Positions 8,835 to 17,224 of a stretch of DNA of 64,000 nucleotides are shown here, piece after piece (position 1 is the stretch's first letter; each line of letters begins with the position of its first letter). The stretch lies in NCBI RefSeq assembly GCF_020884795.1, contig NZ_BBZF01000024.1, positions 63,160 through 127,159 of the forward strand, given 5' to 3'. Made by a program: the position numbers and the translations under genes. This stretch comes from Micromonospora okii (lineage in GTDB: Bacteria > Actinomycetota > Actinomycetes > Mycobacteriales > Micromonosporaceae). The notes under the pieces are model-generated. The model was not told the DNA's origin, made no database searches, and saw only the letters and a program-made list of their open reading frames with translations.

Positions 8835-11210
8835 GTGTTGACCGAAGGCAGACACAGGATGCGGACGGTGCGGCTGCTGGCCGTGCTGGCGCTGCTGATG
8901 GCGGCGTCGGGCGTGGCGGTCTCACGCCCGTCGCCGGCCTCGGCGGACGCGGCCGGGCTGGGCGGCGACTACGTGCCGCTGCCCAACGGCGCCGCGCTGC
9001 TGGACACCCGCACCGGAACCGGGGGGCGCACCGGCGTGGTCGGGGCCGACGGCGTGGTGACGTTCCCGGCCCTGGGCGTCGGCGGCATCCCCTCCTCGGG
9101 GGTGAGCGCCGTCCTGTTGCGGTTGGTGACGACGGAAAACACCGCCAACACCTTCCTTCGGGCTTACCCGGACGGCACCACCCCGAACGCGGTCTCGATG
9201 CTCAACGTCCTCCCGGGCGAGCAGGTCTCCAACACCGCGGTGGTCCGTCCGGGCAGCAACGGGCGGATCGCCGTGTACAACCAGGTCGGCACCACCCACA
9301 TCGTCGCCACCGCGCAGGGCTACTTCCGCTCCGTCCCCGGCGGCGGTGGTGGGTTCGTCCCGGTCTCGCAGAACAAGCTGGTCGACACCACGGACGGCAC
9401 GGGGACGACCAGGGCGAAGATCCCCGCGATGGGCACCCGCACCGTGACGCTGACCGGCGGCGTGATTCCGACGACCGCGACCGCCGTGCTGGCCAACGTG
9501 GTCGCGGCCAACGTGACCGCGCCCGGCTGGCTCGGGGCAGCGCCGGCCGGCGCCGCCGCGCCGGCGCACTCGGCGCTGAACTTCGAGAAGACCGGGCGCC
9601 ACTCGCACACCGTGTCGCTGCCGCTCTCCGCTGCCGGTCAGGTCACGTTCACCAACAGGAGCGGCGCTGCCGTCGACCTGATCGTCGCGCCGTACGGCTA
9701 CACCACCGGCGACAGCAGCCAGGGGGCCGGCTTCCGTCACCTCGCGGCGACCCGGCTCTACGACAGCGGAGGCACGATCGCCAACGGCGGCTCGGTCGAC
9801 GTGCAGGTGGCCGGCAGGCTCGGCCTGCCGACCCGGGGGGTGGCCGGAGTGGTCCTCAACGTGACCGTCGACCGCTCGTCCGTCGCCGGCGGCGTCAAGG
9901 TGTGGCCGACCGGTGACACCGAACCCGACGTCGCCCAGGTGCACGCGCGCACGGTGACCACGGCCGGCCTGGTGGTCGTCCGGCCCGGCGTCAACGGTCA
10001 CGTCCGGGTGCGCAACACGTCGGGCGGGGCCGTCCGCCTCGTCGTCGACGTCCAGGGCTTCTTCACCGACCCGATCCCGTCGGCGTCGGTGGAGTCGTTC
10101 GCGGCGTCGGTGGGTGTGCAGGCCGGCCCGGTGGCGGGCGCGGCGCTGGGGATGGTCGAGTACGCGTACACGGACAACATCGGCCGGGTGCTCGTCGGGC
10201 ACCAGACCGACGTGGACAACTTCGGTTCGGTGCAGTGGACCGTGCTCTCGGGCAACGAGGCGTTCTCCGGCCGGCCCTCGCTGGGCCTGCTGGGCGACGG
10301 CCGGGTCGAGGTGGCGGCCCGCTACTCGGACTCGGACGTGTGGACGCGCACCCAGACGGCGGTCGGCTCGGCGACGTGGGGTGCCTGGGCGGACTTCGGC
10401 GGTTCGATGGCCGCGGCTCCGGCGGTGACCCGCCTGCCGTCCGGGGTGATGGCCGTGTTCGCCGTCGACGTCGACGGCAATCTGTGGGTCTACCAGCAGA
10501 CCGGCACCATCCCGGGTTGGCGGGCCCTGACCGACCAGAACTTCGTCGGCGCCCCGGTCGTCGTGGCGACGCGTACCGGCGTGCGACTGTTCCTGCGCAC
10601 GAGCGCCGGCGCGGTGCTGACGGCGGAGTACACCGAGGACACCCTCTCCGCCTGGACGAACCTCGGCGGCAGCGGCACCGACCTTCCCTCGGTGGTGGTG
10701 TACCCCGGCTACCGGGCGCGGGTCTTCGTGCGGCTCCTCGACGGCACGATCGCCACGAAGTACCAGGACGCGGCGGGGACGTTCCCGGCGGCCTGGACGT
10801 CGCTGGGCTCGTACAAGTCGGCGGGCGTGCCGGCGGCGGTGCTGGACCCGGTGCTGGGCCGCACGGCGGTGGTGACTCGCAGCACCTCGGGCGAGGTCAC
10901 GCTCTCCTGGGAGACGGCGCAGGGGTCGGGTGTGTTCGGTGCGTGGTCCGCCGCGATCCCGGACCTGGTCGAGACCGCGGCGACGGATCCGACGATCGTG
11001 CCGGTGACCAACAGCGCGGGGCAGACCTGGCTGATCCTGTTCCGCAACGCCAACAACGCCAGCCGCATCTACCAGCGGCAGCCCATCGCGGGCCTCGCCG
11101 CGGCGGGCCGTAACCCGACCGCGGCGCCGGAACGGGCCGGGGCCGCCGCTCCCACCTCGGCCGCGCGCGGCGTCTTCGCCGCGCACAGCCTGCCGGCTCC
11201 GCCGGCCTGA
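8835..11210 (+). CDS. Secreted three-repeat protein with C-terminal lectin-like beta-propeller
   Basis: Predicted secreted protein of 791 residues from GTG 8835; an ATG at 8859 is the alternative start. AGGGAAG ends 4 nt before the GTG. A Sec signal peptide (about residues 9-38) ends in a PASADA-like site. Three copies of a beta-rich unit follow (about 45-165, 170-295 and 298-410), each opening with a PL..LLDTRTG or related phrase, a module seen in many actinobacterial exoproteins. The C-terminal half (about 430-760) has propeller-like repeats (DNIGR...DVWTRTQ...W..WADFGG) shared with the next two genes. A Pro/Ala-rich tail ends the protein. No catalytic motif is visible, so carbohydrate or surface binding is inferred. 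It starts 53 bp after the RHS gene and is followed by a perfect inverted repeat. Confidence 0.82.
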   Translation: MLTEGRHRMRTVRLLAVLALLMAASGVAVSRPSPASADAAGLGGDYVPLPNGAALLDTRTGTGGRTGVVGADGVVTFPALGVGGIPSSGVSAVLLRLVTTENTANTFLRAYPDGTTPNAVSMLNVLPGEQVSNTAVVRPGSNGRIAVYNQVGTTHIVATAQGYFRSVPGGGGGFVPVSQNKLVDTTDGTGTTRAKIPAMGTRTVTLTGGVIPTTATAVLANVVAANVTAPGWLGAAPAGAAAPAHSALNFEKTGRHSHTVSLPLSAAGQVTFTNRSGAAVDLIVAPYGYTTGDSSQGAGFRHLAATRLYDSGGTIANGGSVDVQVAGRLGLPTRGVAGVVLNVTVDRSSVAGGVKVWPTGDTEPDVAQVHARTVTTAGLVVVRPGVNGHVRVRNTSGGAVRLVVDVQGFFTDPIPSASVESFAASVGVQAGPVAGAALGMVEYAYTDNIGRVLVGHQTDVDNFGSVQWTVLSGNEAFSGRPSLGLLGDGRVEVAARYSDSDVWTRTQTAVGSATWGAWADFGGSMAAAPAVTRLPSGVMAVFAVDVDGNLWVYQQTGTIPGWRALTDQNFVGAPVVVATRTGVRLFLRTSAGAVLTAEYTEDTLSAWTNLGGSGTDLPSVVVYPGYRARVFVRLLDGTIATKYQDAAGTFPAAWTSLGSYKSAGVPAAVLDPVLGRTAVVTRSTSGEVTLSWETAQGSGVFGAWSAAIPDLVETAATDPTIVPVTNSAGQTWLILFRNANNASRIYQRQPIAGLAAAGRNPTAAPERAGAAAPTSAARGVFAAHSLPAPPA

Positions 11211-11214
11211 CACC

Positions 11215-11248
11215 CCGGGTGGGCGCGGGCAGGTCCGCGCCCACCCGG
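11215..11248 (+). terminator. Rho-independent-like hairpin after the first lectin-like gene
   Basis: Perfect 14-bp inverted repeat (CCGGGTGGGCGCGG at 11215-11228 pairs with 11235-11248) with a 6-nt loop, starting 4 bp after the stop codon. There is no T-tract, which is common in high-GC actinobacteria. The stem sequence resembles the hairpin at 13385-13425, so the spacer appears to have been duplicated with the genes. Confidence 0.65.
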
Positions 11249-11364
11249 TACCGGCACACCAGTGATGCCACTGCTCGACATCGATCAGCTGACCGTCGAC
11301 CGGATCGCCGCTCCCTCGCGGAACCGGCAGTGACCCGCGACGCCAGCCCATGGGAAGGTATGCG

Positions 11365-13377
11365 ATGAATCGGTCACGATGGCGCGGCCGGCTGGCCACC
11401 GGGCAGGTCGCGGCGCTCGGCGCGGCGCTGCTGGCGGTGGTCCAGCCGACACCGGCGCAGGCCGCCGACACGATGAGCTGCGTCGCCCAGACGTCGTTCT
11501 TCGGCACGGACGCCGGCGGCACGAACTGGCGTTATCCGCTCAACTCGCCAGGCAGTGCCAGTTCCACCTGGTCGAACCGCGTCTGGGAGGGCACGGGCTG
11601 GGAGATGTTCGGCCGGGTGATCGGCGGCCCGGGGGGCCGGATCTACGGCTTCAACGCCAGCGGCCTGTACCGCTACCGCTGGACCGGCAGCGGCTGGGAG
11701 ATGACCAACGGCACCGGCGGTCAGCTGATCAGCACCAGCTTCACCCAGTACGCCACCGCCGGGTTCCGGGACAAGATCACCGTCGACGAGCGGGGTGACT
11801 TCTACGCCGTCGACGCGCAGGGAAGGCTGCGCACCTCCCGGTACGACGAGGCGGCGGGCAAGTGGGCCTTCTCGGACCGGCTGCTCGACACCGGCTGGGG
11901 CCGGTTCAACCTCATCGTCGCGGCCGGCCGGGGTGTGCTGTACGCCCGCCACGCCACCGACGGGCGGCTCTTCCGGTACCGCTACGACGCGGACAGCCAG
12001 CGCTGGATCGACTACGAGCGACCGGTCGGCGCCGGCTGGCAGATGTTCGGCAGGGGCATCGTCTCGCCCGGGGGGGACACCCTGTTCGGCATCGAGAACG
12101 ACGGGGCCCTGTCGCAGTACCGCTACCGCGAGGACGACAACACCTGGCCGATCCATCGGCGGATCGTCGACGGCGGCTGGAACATCTTCAACAACGTGGC
12201 GCTGATCACCGACGCCTGCACGTTGGCCGCCTCCCACGTTCCGGCCCGGCCGGCGGTGCCGGTGGCCCAGAACGCCCCGGCGAGCGTGGCGCAGGCCAGC
12301 TCGAACAGCATCGAGCTCGCGCACAGCGACAACATCGGCCGCCTGCTGCACGGGCGGATGAGCCCGGACAACTTCAGCACCCTGCAACTGACGGCGGTCT
12401 CCGGCAACGAGGCGTTCAGCGGTGTCCCGGGAGTCTCGGAGACCACCCAGAACCTGGCCCGGGTCACGGCCCGCAACATCAACAGCGACGTCTGGACCCG
12501 CACCCAGTCCAGCGCCGGCAGCCCGAGCTGGAGCGGCTGGGCCGACCTGGGTGGGCGGATGGCCGCCGGCCCCGCCGTGGCGCGGCTCTCCGACGAGCGT
12601 GAGGTGGTGTTCGCGGTGGACGCCGCGGGCGCGCTGTGGGCCCGCTGGCAGGACCCGGTGAACGCGGATCTGCTGGCCTGGCGCAAGCTCGGCGGCGAGG
12701 GGTTGACGGGCACGCCGGTGGCGGTGCCGCTGGCCGACGCGAGCGCCCTGGTGATCGTCGCCGACAGCGCCGGGACGCTGCGGGCGGCCCGGTACGCCAA
12801 CGGCGCGCTGGGTGCCTGGACCAGCCTCGGCGGTAGTGGCTTCACCGGAACCCCGGCCGTGGTGGTGATGCCGGGCTACCGGCTGCGCATCTTCGCCCGC
12901 AACGCCGCTGGCCGGGTCGCGGTCACGGAACGTCGTGTCGACGGCACCTTCACCGGGACGTGGACGCAGGTCGGCGGCACCGCGATCACCCCGGCGGGTG
13001 CGCCGAGCGCGCTGCTGAGCCCGGTCAGCGGCCGGATCGGGATCTACGTGCGCGGCACCGACGGCTACATCCACTACGCCGCCGAGACGGCCCAGGGCAG
13101 CGGCACCTGGGGCGACTGGATCCCGGCCCAGGACGCGTTCGAGACCTACGCCACCGACCCGACCGCGTTCAGCTTCGTCAACGCCAACGGCGCGAACGTG
13201 GCCTACCTCGCCCGCACCTCTGCCGGCAGGCTGCGGCTGTACACCGTCCAGGAGCCCAGCTCCTGGATCACCGGCGCGGCAGCCGCCCGCACCACCGCCA
13301 CCGCCACCACCACGCCGACGGCGCGCCCGGTCTTCCGCCGGCACGTGCTGCCCGACCCGCCTCCGGTCAACCGATAA
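11365..13377 (+). CDS. Secreted tachylectin-like/beta-propeller protein, copy 1
   Basis: Predicted secreted protein of 670 residues. ATG 11365 is chosen over the in-frame ATG 11350 because GGGAAGG lies 7-13 nt upstream and the start aligns with the paralogue at 13533. A signal peptide (about 1-32) ends AQA. Residues about 35-290 contain tachylectin-2-like blades (G.GW..F......G.LY......L.RYRYD), predicting a sugar-binding propeller. After a Pro/Ala linker, residues about 310-620 form the second propeller-like domain found in the 8835 protein (SDNIGR, DVWTRTQ, WADLGG repeats). The tail is Thr/Ala-rich. No enzyme motif is seen. Protein and spacer are duplicated downstream, and the last 776 bp are nearly identical to 14757-15532. 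A cell-surface or matrix lectin role is inferred from fold resemblance only. Confidence 0.85.
   Translation: MNRSRWRGRLATGQVAALGAALLAVVQPTPAQAADTMSCVAQTSFFGTDAGGTNWRYPLNSPGSASSTWSNRVWEGTGWEMFGRVIGGPGGRIYGFNASGLYRYRWTGSGWEMTNGTGGQLISTSFTQYATAGFRDKITVDERGDFYAVDAQGRLRTSRYDEAAGKWAFSDRLLDTGWGRFNLIVAAGRGVLYARHATDGRLFRYRYDADSQRWIDYERPVGAGWQMFGRGIVSPGGDTLFGIENDGALSQYRYREDDNTWPIHRRIVDGGWNIFNNVALITDACTLAASHVPARPAVPVAQNAPASVAQASSNSIELAHSDNIGRLLHGRMSPDNFSTLQLTAVSGNEAFSGVPGVSETTQNLARVTARNINSDVWTRTQSSAGSPSWSGWADLGGRMAAGPAVARLSDEREVVFAVDAAGALWARWQDPVNADLLAWRKLGGEGLTGTPVAVPLADASALVIVADSAGTLRAARYANGALGAWTSLGGSGFTGTPAVVVMPGYRLRIFARNAAGRVAVTERRVDGTFTGTWTQVGGTAITPAGAPSALLSPVSGRIGIYVRGTDGYIHYAAETAQGSGTWGDWIPAQDAFETYATDPTAFSFVNANGANVAYLARTSAGRLRLYTVQEPSSWITGAAAARTTATATTTPTARPVFRRHVLPDPPPVNR
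12589..13364 (+). repeat. 776-bp near-identical repeat, copy A (3' part of the first paralogue)
   Basis: Aligns without gaps at a constant offset of 2168 bp with 14757-15532. Only a handful of substitutions were seen, for example near 12703, at the ATC/GCC change near 12988 and near 13220. Sequence upstream of the repeat is clearly more diverged between the two genes, so the boundary is abrupt. Confidence 0.88.
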
Positions 13378-13384
13378 GGACCGG

Positions 13385-13425
13385 GCGATCCCGGGTGGGC
13401 GCGACCCGCGCCCACCCGGGATCGC
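13385..13425 (+). terminator. Hairpin terminator between the duplicated lectin-like genes
   Basis: Perfect 18-bp inverted repeat (13385-13402 with 13408-13425; core CCCGGGTGGGCGC) around a 5-nt loop, 7 bp after the stop codon at 13375-13377. It resembles the hairpin at 11215-11248, and both are followed by CACACCAG, which supports tandem duplication of gene plus terminator. Confidence 0.7.
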
Positions 13426-13532
13426 CACACCAGCAACGTCGACCCTCGAGGTCGATGCGCCGGTTGGGCACCGGGTCGTCGACCCCGACGGGGCGGCGAC
13501 CCGGCGACGCCGGCCTTCACGAAAGGCATCTG

Positions 13533-15542
13533 ATGAACCATCCACGATATCGTCGGGCGTTGGTCAGTACGCAGGTAGCGGCGCTGACCGCCACCCTGCT
13601 GGCGGTGGCCCAGCCGACGCCGGCACTGGCCGCCGACACGGTGACCTGCGTCGCCCAGACGTCGGTCTTCGCCGCCGAGACCGGTGGCGTGCTCCGGCGC
13701 TACCCGCTCAACGCGCCGGGCAGCGCCAGTTCCACCTGGTCGACCCGCAGCAGCCTCGGCAACAACTGGCAGAGCTACGGCCGGGTGATCGGTGGCCCCG
13801 GCGGGCGGCTCTACGGCATCAACGCCAACGGCCTGTACCGCTACCGCTGGACCGGCAGCGGTTGGCAGATGACCAACGGCAGCGCCTCCCAGCGGATCAG
13901 CACCGGCTTCACCCAGTTCGCGACCGCCGGCGCCCGGAACAAGATCACCGTCGACGAGCGGGGCGACTTCTACGCCGTCGACGGCAACGGAAAGCTGCGC
14001 GCCTACCGGTACGACGAGGCGGCGGGCAAGTGGGCCTTCTCGGACCGGCTGCTCGACACCGGGTGGGGCCGGTTCAACCTCATCGTCGCGGCCGGTCAGG
14101 GTGTGCTGTACGCCCGGGACGCCACCGACGGGCGGCTCTTCCGGTACCGCTACGACGCGGACAGCCAGCGCTGGATCGACTACGAGCGACTGGTCGGTGC
14201 CGGCTGGAACGTCTTCAGCAAGGGCATCTTCTCGGCCGGCGGGGACACCCTGTTCGGCATCGAGAACGACGGGACCCTGGCGCAGTACCGCTTCCGCGAG
14301 GACACCAGCGCCTGGGTGATCACGCGGCGGACCATGGGCAGCGGCTGGAACGCCTTCACCAACGTGGCGGCGGTGACGGATGCCTGCACGTTGTCCGCCT
14401 CCCACGTGCCGGCCCGGCCGGCGGTGCCGGTGGCGCAGAACGCCCCGGCGAGTGTGGCGCAGGCCAGTTCGAACAGCATCGAGCTCGCCTACAGCGACAA
14501 CATCGGTCGGTTGCTGCACGGGCGGATGAGCCCGGACAACTTCAGTTCCCTGCAGTTGACGGCGGTCTCCGGCAGCGAGGGCTTCAGCGGTGTCCCGGCG
14601 GTGTCGGAGACCACCCAGAAGCTGGCCCGGGTCACGGCTCGCAACATCAACAGCGACGTCTGGAGCCGTACCCAGTCCAGCGCCGGGAGCCCCGGCTGGA
14701 GCGGCTGGGCGGACCTGGGCGGCCGGATGGCCAGCGGGCCCGCTACCGTCCGGTTGTCCGACGAGCGTGAGGTGGTGTTCGCGGTGGACGCCGCGGGCGC
14801 GCTGTGGGCCCGCTGGCAGGACCCGGTGAACGCGGATCTGCTGGCCTGGCGCAAGCTCGGCGGCGAGGGGCTGACGGGCACGCCGGTGGCGGTGCCGCTG
14901 GCCGACGCGAGCGCCCTGGTGATCGTCGCCGACAGCGCCGGGACGCTGCGGGCGGCCCGGTACGCCAACGGCGCGCTGGGTGCCTGGACCAGCCTCGGCG
15001 GTAGTGGCTTCACCGGAACCCCGGCCGTGGTGGTGATGCCGGGCTACCGGCTGCGCATCTTCGCCCGCAACGCCGCTGGCCGGGTCGCGGTCACGGAACG
15101 TCGTGTCGACGGCACCTTCACCGGGACGTGGACGCAGGTCGGCGGCACCGCGATCGCCCCGGCGGGTGCGCCGAGCGCGCTGCTGAGCCCGGTCAGCGGC
15201 CGGATCGGGATCTACGTGCGCGGCACCGACGGCTACATCCACTACGCCGCCGAGACGGCCCAGGGCAGCGGCACCTGGGGCGACTGGATCCCGGCCCAGG
15301 ACGCGTTCGAGACCTACGCCACCGACCCGACCGCGTTCAGCTTCGTCAACGCCAACGGCGCGAACGTGGCCTACCTCGCCCGCACCCCCGCCGGCTCGCT
15401 GCGGCTGTACACCGTCCAGGAGCCCAGCTCCTGGATCACCGGCGCGGCAGCCGCCCGCACCACCGCCACCGCCACCACCACGCCGACGGCGCGCCCGGTC
15501 TTCCGCCGGCACGTGCTGCCCGACCCGCCTCCCGTCGACTGA
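13533..15542 (+). CDS. Secreted tachylectin-like/beta-propeller protein, copy 2
   Basis: Paralogue of the preceding gene: 669 residues, same order of signal peptide (about 1-32, ending ALA), tachylectin-2-like N-terminal propeller (about 35-290), Pro/Ala linker, second propeller-like domain (about 310-620) and Thr-rich tail. ATG 13533 has GAAAGG about 7 nt upstream; the frame is open further upstream but lacks another good start. The N-terminal halves differ at many positions. From 14757 the nucleotide sequence becomes almost identical to 12589-13364, consistent with recent gene conversion or selection for one C-terminal domain. A strong hairpin follows at 15556. Confidence 0.85.
   Translation: MNHPRYRRALVSTQVAALTATLLAVAQPTPALAADTVTCVAQTSVFAAETGGVLRRYPLNAPGSASSTWSTRSSLGNNWQSYGRVIGGPGGRLYGINANGLYRYRWTGSGWQMTNGSASQRISTGFTQFATAGARNKITVDERGDFYAVDGNGKLRAYRYDEAAGKWAFSDRLLDTGWGRFNLIVAAGQGVLYARDATDGRLFRYRYDADSQRWIDYERLVGAGWNVFSKGIFSAGGDTLFGIENDGTLAQYRFREDTSAWVITRRTMGSGWNAFTNVAAVTDACTLSASHVPARPAVPVAQNAPASVAQASSNSIELAYSDNIGRLLHGRMSPDNFSSLQLTAVSGSEGFSGVPAVSETTQKLARVTARNINSDVWSRTQSSAGSPGWSGWADLGGRMASGPATVRLSDEREVVFAVDAAGALWARWQDPVNADLLAWRKLGGEGLTGTPVAVPLADASALVIVADSAGTLRAARYANGALGAWTSLGGSGFTGTPAVVVMPGYRLRIFARNAAGRVAVTERRVDGTFTGTWTQVGGTAIAPAGAPSALLSPVSGRIGIYVRGTDGYIHYAAETAQGSGTWGDWIPAQDAFETYATDPTAFSFVNANGANVAYLARTPAGSLRLYTVQEPSSWITGAAAARTTATATTTPTARPVFRRHVLPDPPPVD
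14757..15532 (+). repeat. 776-bp near-identical repeat, copy B (3' part of the second paralogue)
   Basis: Partner of 12589-13364 in the same orientation. A direct repeat of this length could recombine to delete one paralogue and leave a chimeric gene. Confidence 0.88.
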
Positions 15543-15555
15543 TGTGAAGGCGGTC

Positions 15556-15594
15556 GAGAGGGGTCCGTGGGCAGGCCGCCCACGGGCCCCTCTC
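15556..15594 (+). terminator. Strong hairpin terminator ending the lectin-like gene block
   Basis: 17-bp stem (15556-15572 with 15578-15594, one G-T wobble) around a 5-nt loop, 13 bp after the stop codon at 15540-15542. It is followed by a short T-containing stretch (GCTGCTTCTT). Confidence 0.75.
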
Positions 15595-15741
15595 GCTGCT
15601 TCTTCGCTGGTCGGAAGGGGCTTGTACGGAACCTGTACGTCGGCTGTACCCACGCACTCATCGAAGACGGTAGCTTCGAGCCGCCCACCCGCCCCGAGGC
15701 GGTCGATCGGGTAGCTGCTCTCTGATGGGGGGAGAAGGCGG

Positions 15742-16773
15742 ATGGGTCCTCTGCTAGTGGCAACCACCGACGTCGCGCTGCCGCAGGCCGCCCCGGCGGA
15801 GGAACACGCCGACGACGCGATCGGGCGCATCGGCGGAACGGCCGAGCAGGTGGACGTCGCCCTGCTGCGCGACGGCCTCTCGCCCCGGGTCGACGGCGTC
15901 GACACCGCCCACGTGCGGCGCCTCGCCGCACTGGCGGACGAGCTGCCACCCCTGGTGGTGCACCGGGCGACGATGCGGGTGATGGACGGGCTGCACCGGC
16001 TCGCCGCGGCGCGCGCCCGCGGCCGGCGGCAGGTGCCCGTGGTGTTCTTCGAGGGGACCGCCGAGGACGCATTCGTCGTCGCGGTGCGGCTCAACGCGAT
16101 CCACGGCAGGGCGCTGCGCGCCAAGGAACGGGCGGCGGCGGCCGAACGGATCCTCGACACCTGTCCCCACCGCTCGGACCGCTGGATCGCCTCCGTGTGC
16201 GGGGTGGCGCCACGCACGGTCGCCGCCCTGCGGCAGAAGTCCACCGACGCCGCTCGGCGGCCCGACACCCGGATCGGGCGCGACGGGCGGCGCCACCCGC
16301 TCTCCGCCCAGGAGGGCCGCCGGACGGCCGAGCAGATCATGTGTGCGGAGCCGGGGCTCAGCCTGCGCGAGGTGGCCCGTCGCGCCGGGGTGTCCGTCGG
16401 CACCGCTCTGGACGTACGGCGGCGTCTGCTGGCCGGCGGCCCCGAGCTGGTCGTTCCCGCCCCCGGCATGGTGGGGCCGGTGGCGACCGAGCCGGTCGCG
16501 GGAAACCCCGGGCAGCCCGGCACGCTGAGGATCCGCGAGCACCTGGAGTGGCTCACCCGGGAGCCGGCCCTGCGCTACACCGACCGGGGGCGGGCGTTGC
16601 TGCGGCTGGTGTCGGCCACGGTGGCCCTCCTCGAACAACCCGGCCAGTGGACGGACGTGGCCCCCGACCACTGCCGACGCTCGCTCGACGCGCTGGCCCG
16701 GGCCTGTGCCGTCGGCTGGCTCGACCTCGCCGACCAGTTCGGCGACGAGCAGCCGTTCCGGCGGGCGGGCTGA
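15742..16773 (+). CDS. StrR/ParB-N-type transcriptional regulator
   Basis: Predicted DNA-binding protein of 343 residues. Residues about 35-135 match the ParB-like N-terminal domain of StrR-type activators (PLVVHRATMRVMDGLHRLAA, then LNAIHG and an Arg/Lys-rich helix). A helix-turn-helix lies at about 205-235 (LSLREVARRAGVSVGTALDV). StrR-family proteins activate antibiotic clusters, so a pathway-specific role is inferred. The start is well supported: GGGGAGAAGG lies 5-14 nt before ATG 15742. It is transcribed alone after the terminator at 15556 and faces the small secreted-protein gene. Chromosome-partition ParB is unlikely because the C-terminal dimerisation region and a ParA partner are absent. 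Confidence 0.75.
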   Translation: MGPLLVATTDVALPQAAPAEEHADDAIGRIGGTAEQVDVALLRDGLSPRVDGVDTAHVRRLAALADELPPLVVHRATMRVMDGLHRLAAARARGRRQVPVVFFEGTAEDAFVVAVRLNAIHGRALRAKERAAAAERILDTCPHRSDRWIASVCGVAPRTVAALRQKSTDAARRPDTRIGRDGRRHPLSAQEGRRTAEQIMCAEPGLSLREVARRAGVSVGTALDVRRRLLAGGPELVVPAPGMVGPVATEPVAGNPGQPGTLRIREHLEWLTREPALRYTDRGRALLRLVSATVALLEQPGQWTDVAPDHCRRSLDALARACAVGWLDLADQFGDEQPFRRAG

Positions 16774-16841
16774 GGCCCGACGAGGGCGTCGACCGGGGCG
16801 GTCGTCAGTCGACGCCGCCGCCCTGCGTCACGGGGTCGTCG

Positions 16842-17060
16842 CTACCGGTCGCACATGGGGAAGAGGTTGTCCCACAGCGACGTTCCCCGGTGCACGTCGC
16901 AGATGGGTGACGGAGGAGGCAGCACCACGTGGACGACGCCGGTGTCCGGGAGTGCGGTGGTGCCCCGGCTGTCGGGAGCACCGCCGACGGCGGCACCACC
17001 GAGGGCGACGACAAGGAGCGCAACAGGTACGAGGAGCCGAGCACAGACTGTCGTCCGCAT
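16842..17060 (-). CDS. Small secreted protein of unknown function
   Basis: Encodes 72 residues with a clear N-terminal signal sequence (about 1-28: MRTTVCARLL then an Ala/Val/Leu-rich core). The mature part is short and holds two cysteines (SPICDV and FPMCDR) that could form a disulfide. ATG 17060 is preceded on the minus strand by AGGGAGA at good spacing, which marks it as a real gene despite its size. It is divergent from the SARP gene (164 bp apart) and convergent with the StrR-like gene. I recognise no family. A secreted peptide or bacteriocin-like function is possible but unsupported. Confidence 0.6.
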   Translation of the reverse strand: MRTTVCARLLVPVALLVVALGGAAVGGAPDSRGTTALPDTGVVHVVLPPPSPICDVHRGTSLWDNLFPMCDR

Positions 17061-17224
17061 ATGAGTCTCCCTGAGATCGTCTGTCGGATACGAGCGTCAT
17101 CGAGCGCATGGACGTGGTCAAGACCGTCCCGGTCACGACCCGGTCACACCCCGCCCCGGTGATGCGTGCCGGTCGCCGAGGTCGGTACCCGCTTCGTACT
17201 GCGTACCTGTGGTAGAAAGCGCGG

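Noticed and set aside
13203..16556. Very long minus-strand open frame across the second lectin-like gene and the StrR-like gene
   Set aside because: It spans two well-supported plus-strand genes and the strong terminator at 15556, and has no recognisable domain.
15742..16773. Chromosome-partition ParB
   Set aside because: Only the N-terminal ParB-like domain is present, with no ParA neighbour or parS-like cluster seen; StrR-type regulators have this layout.
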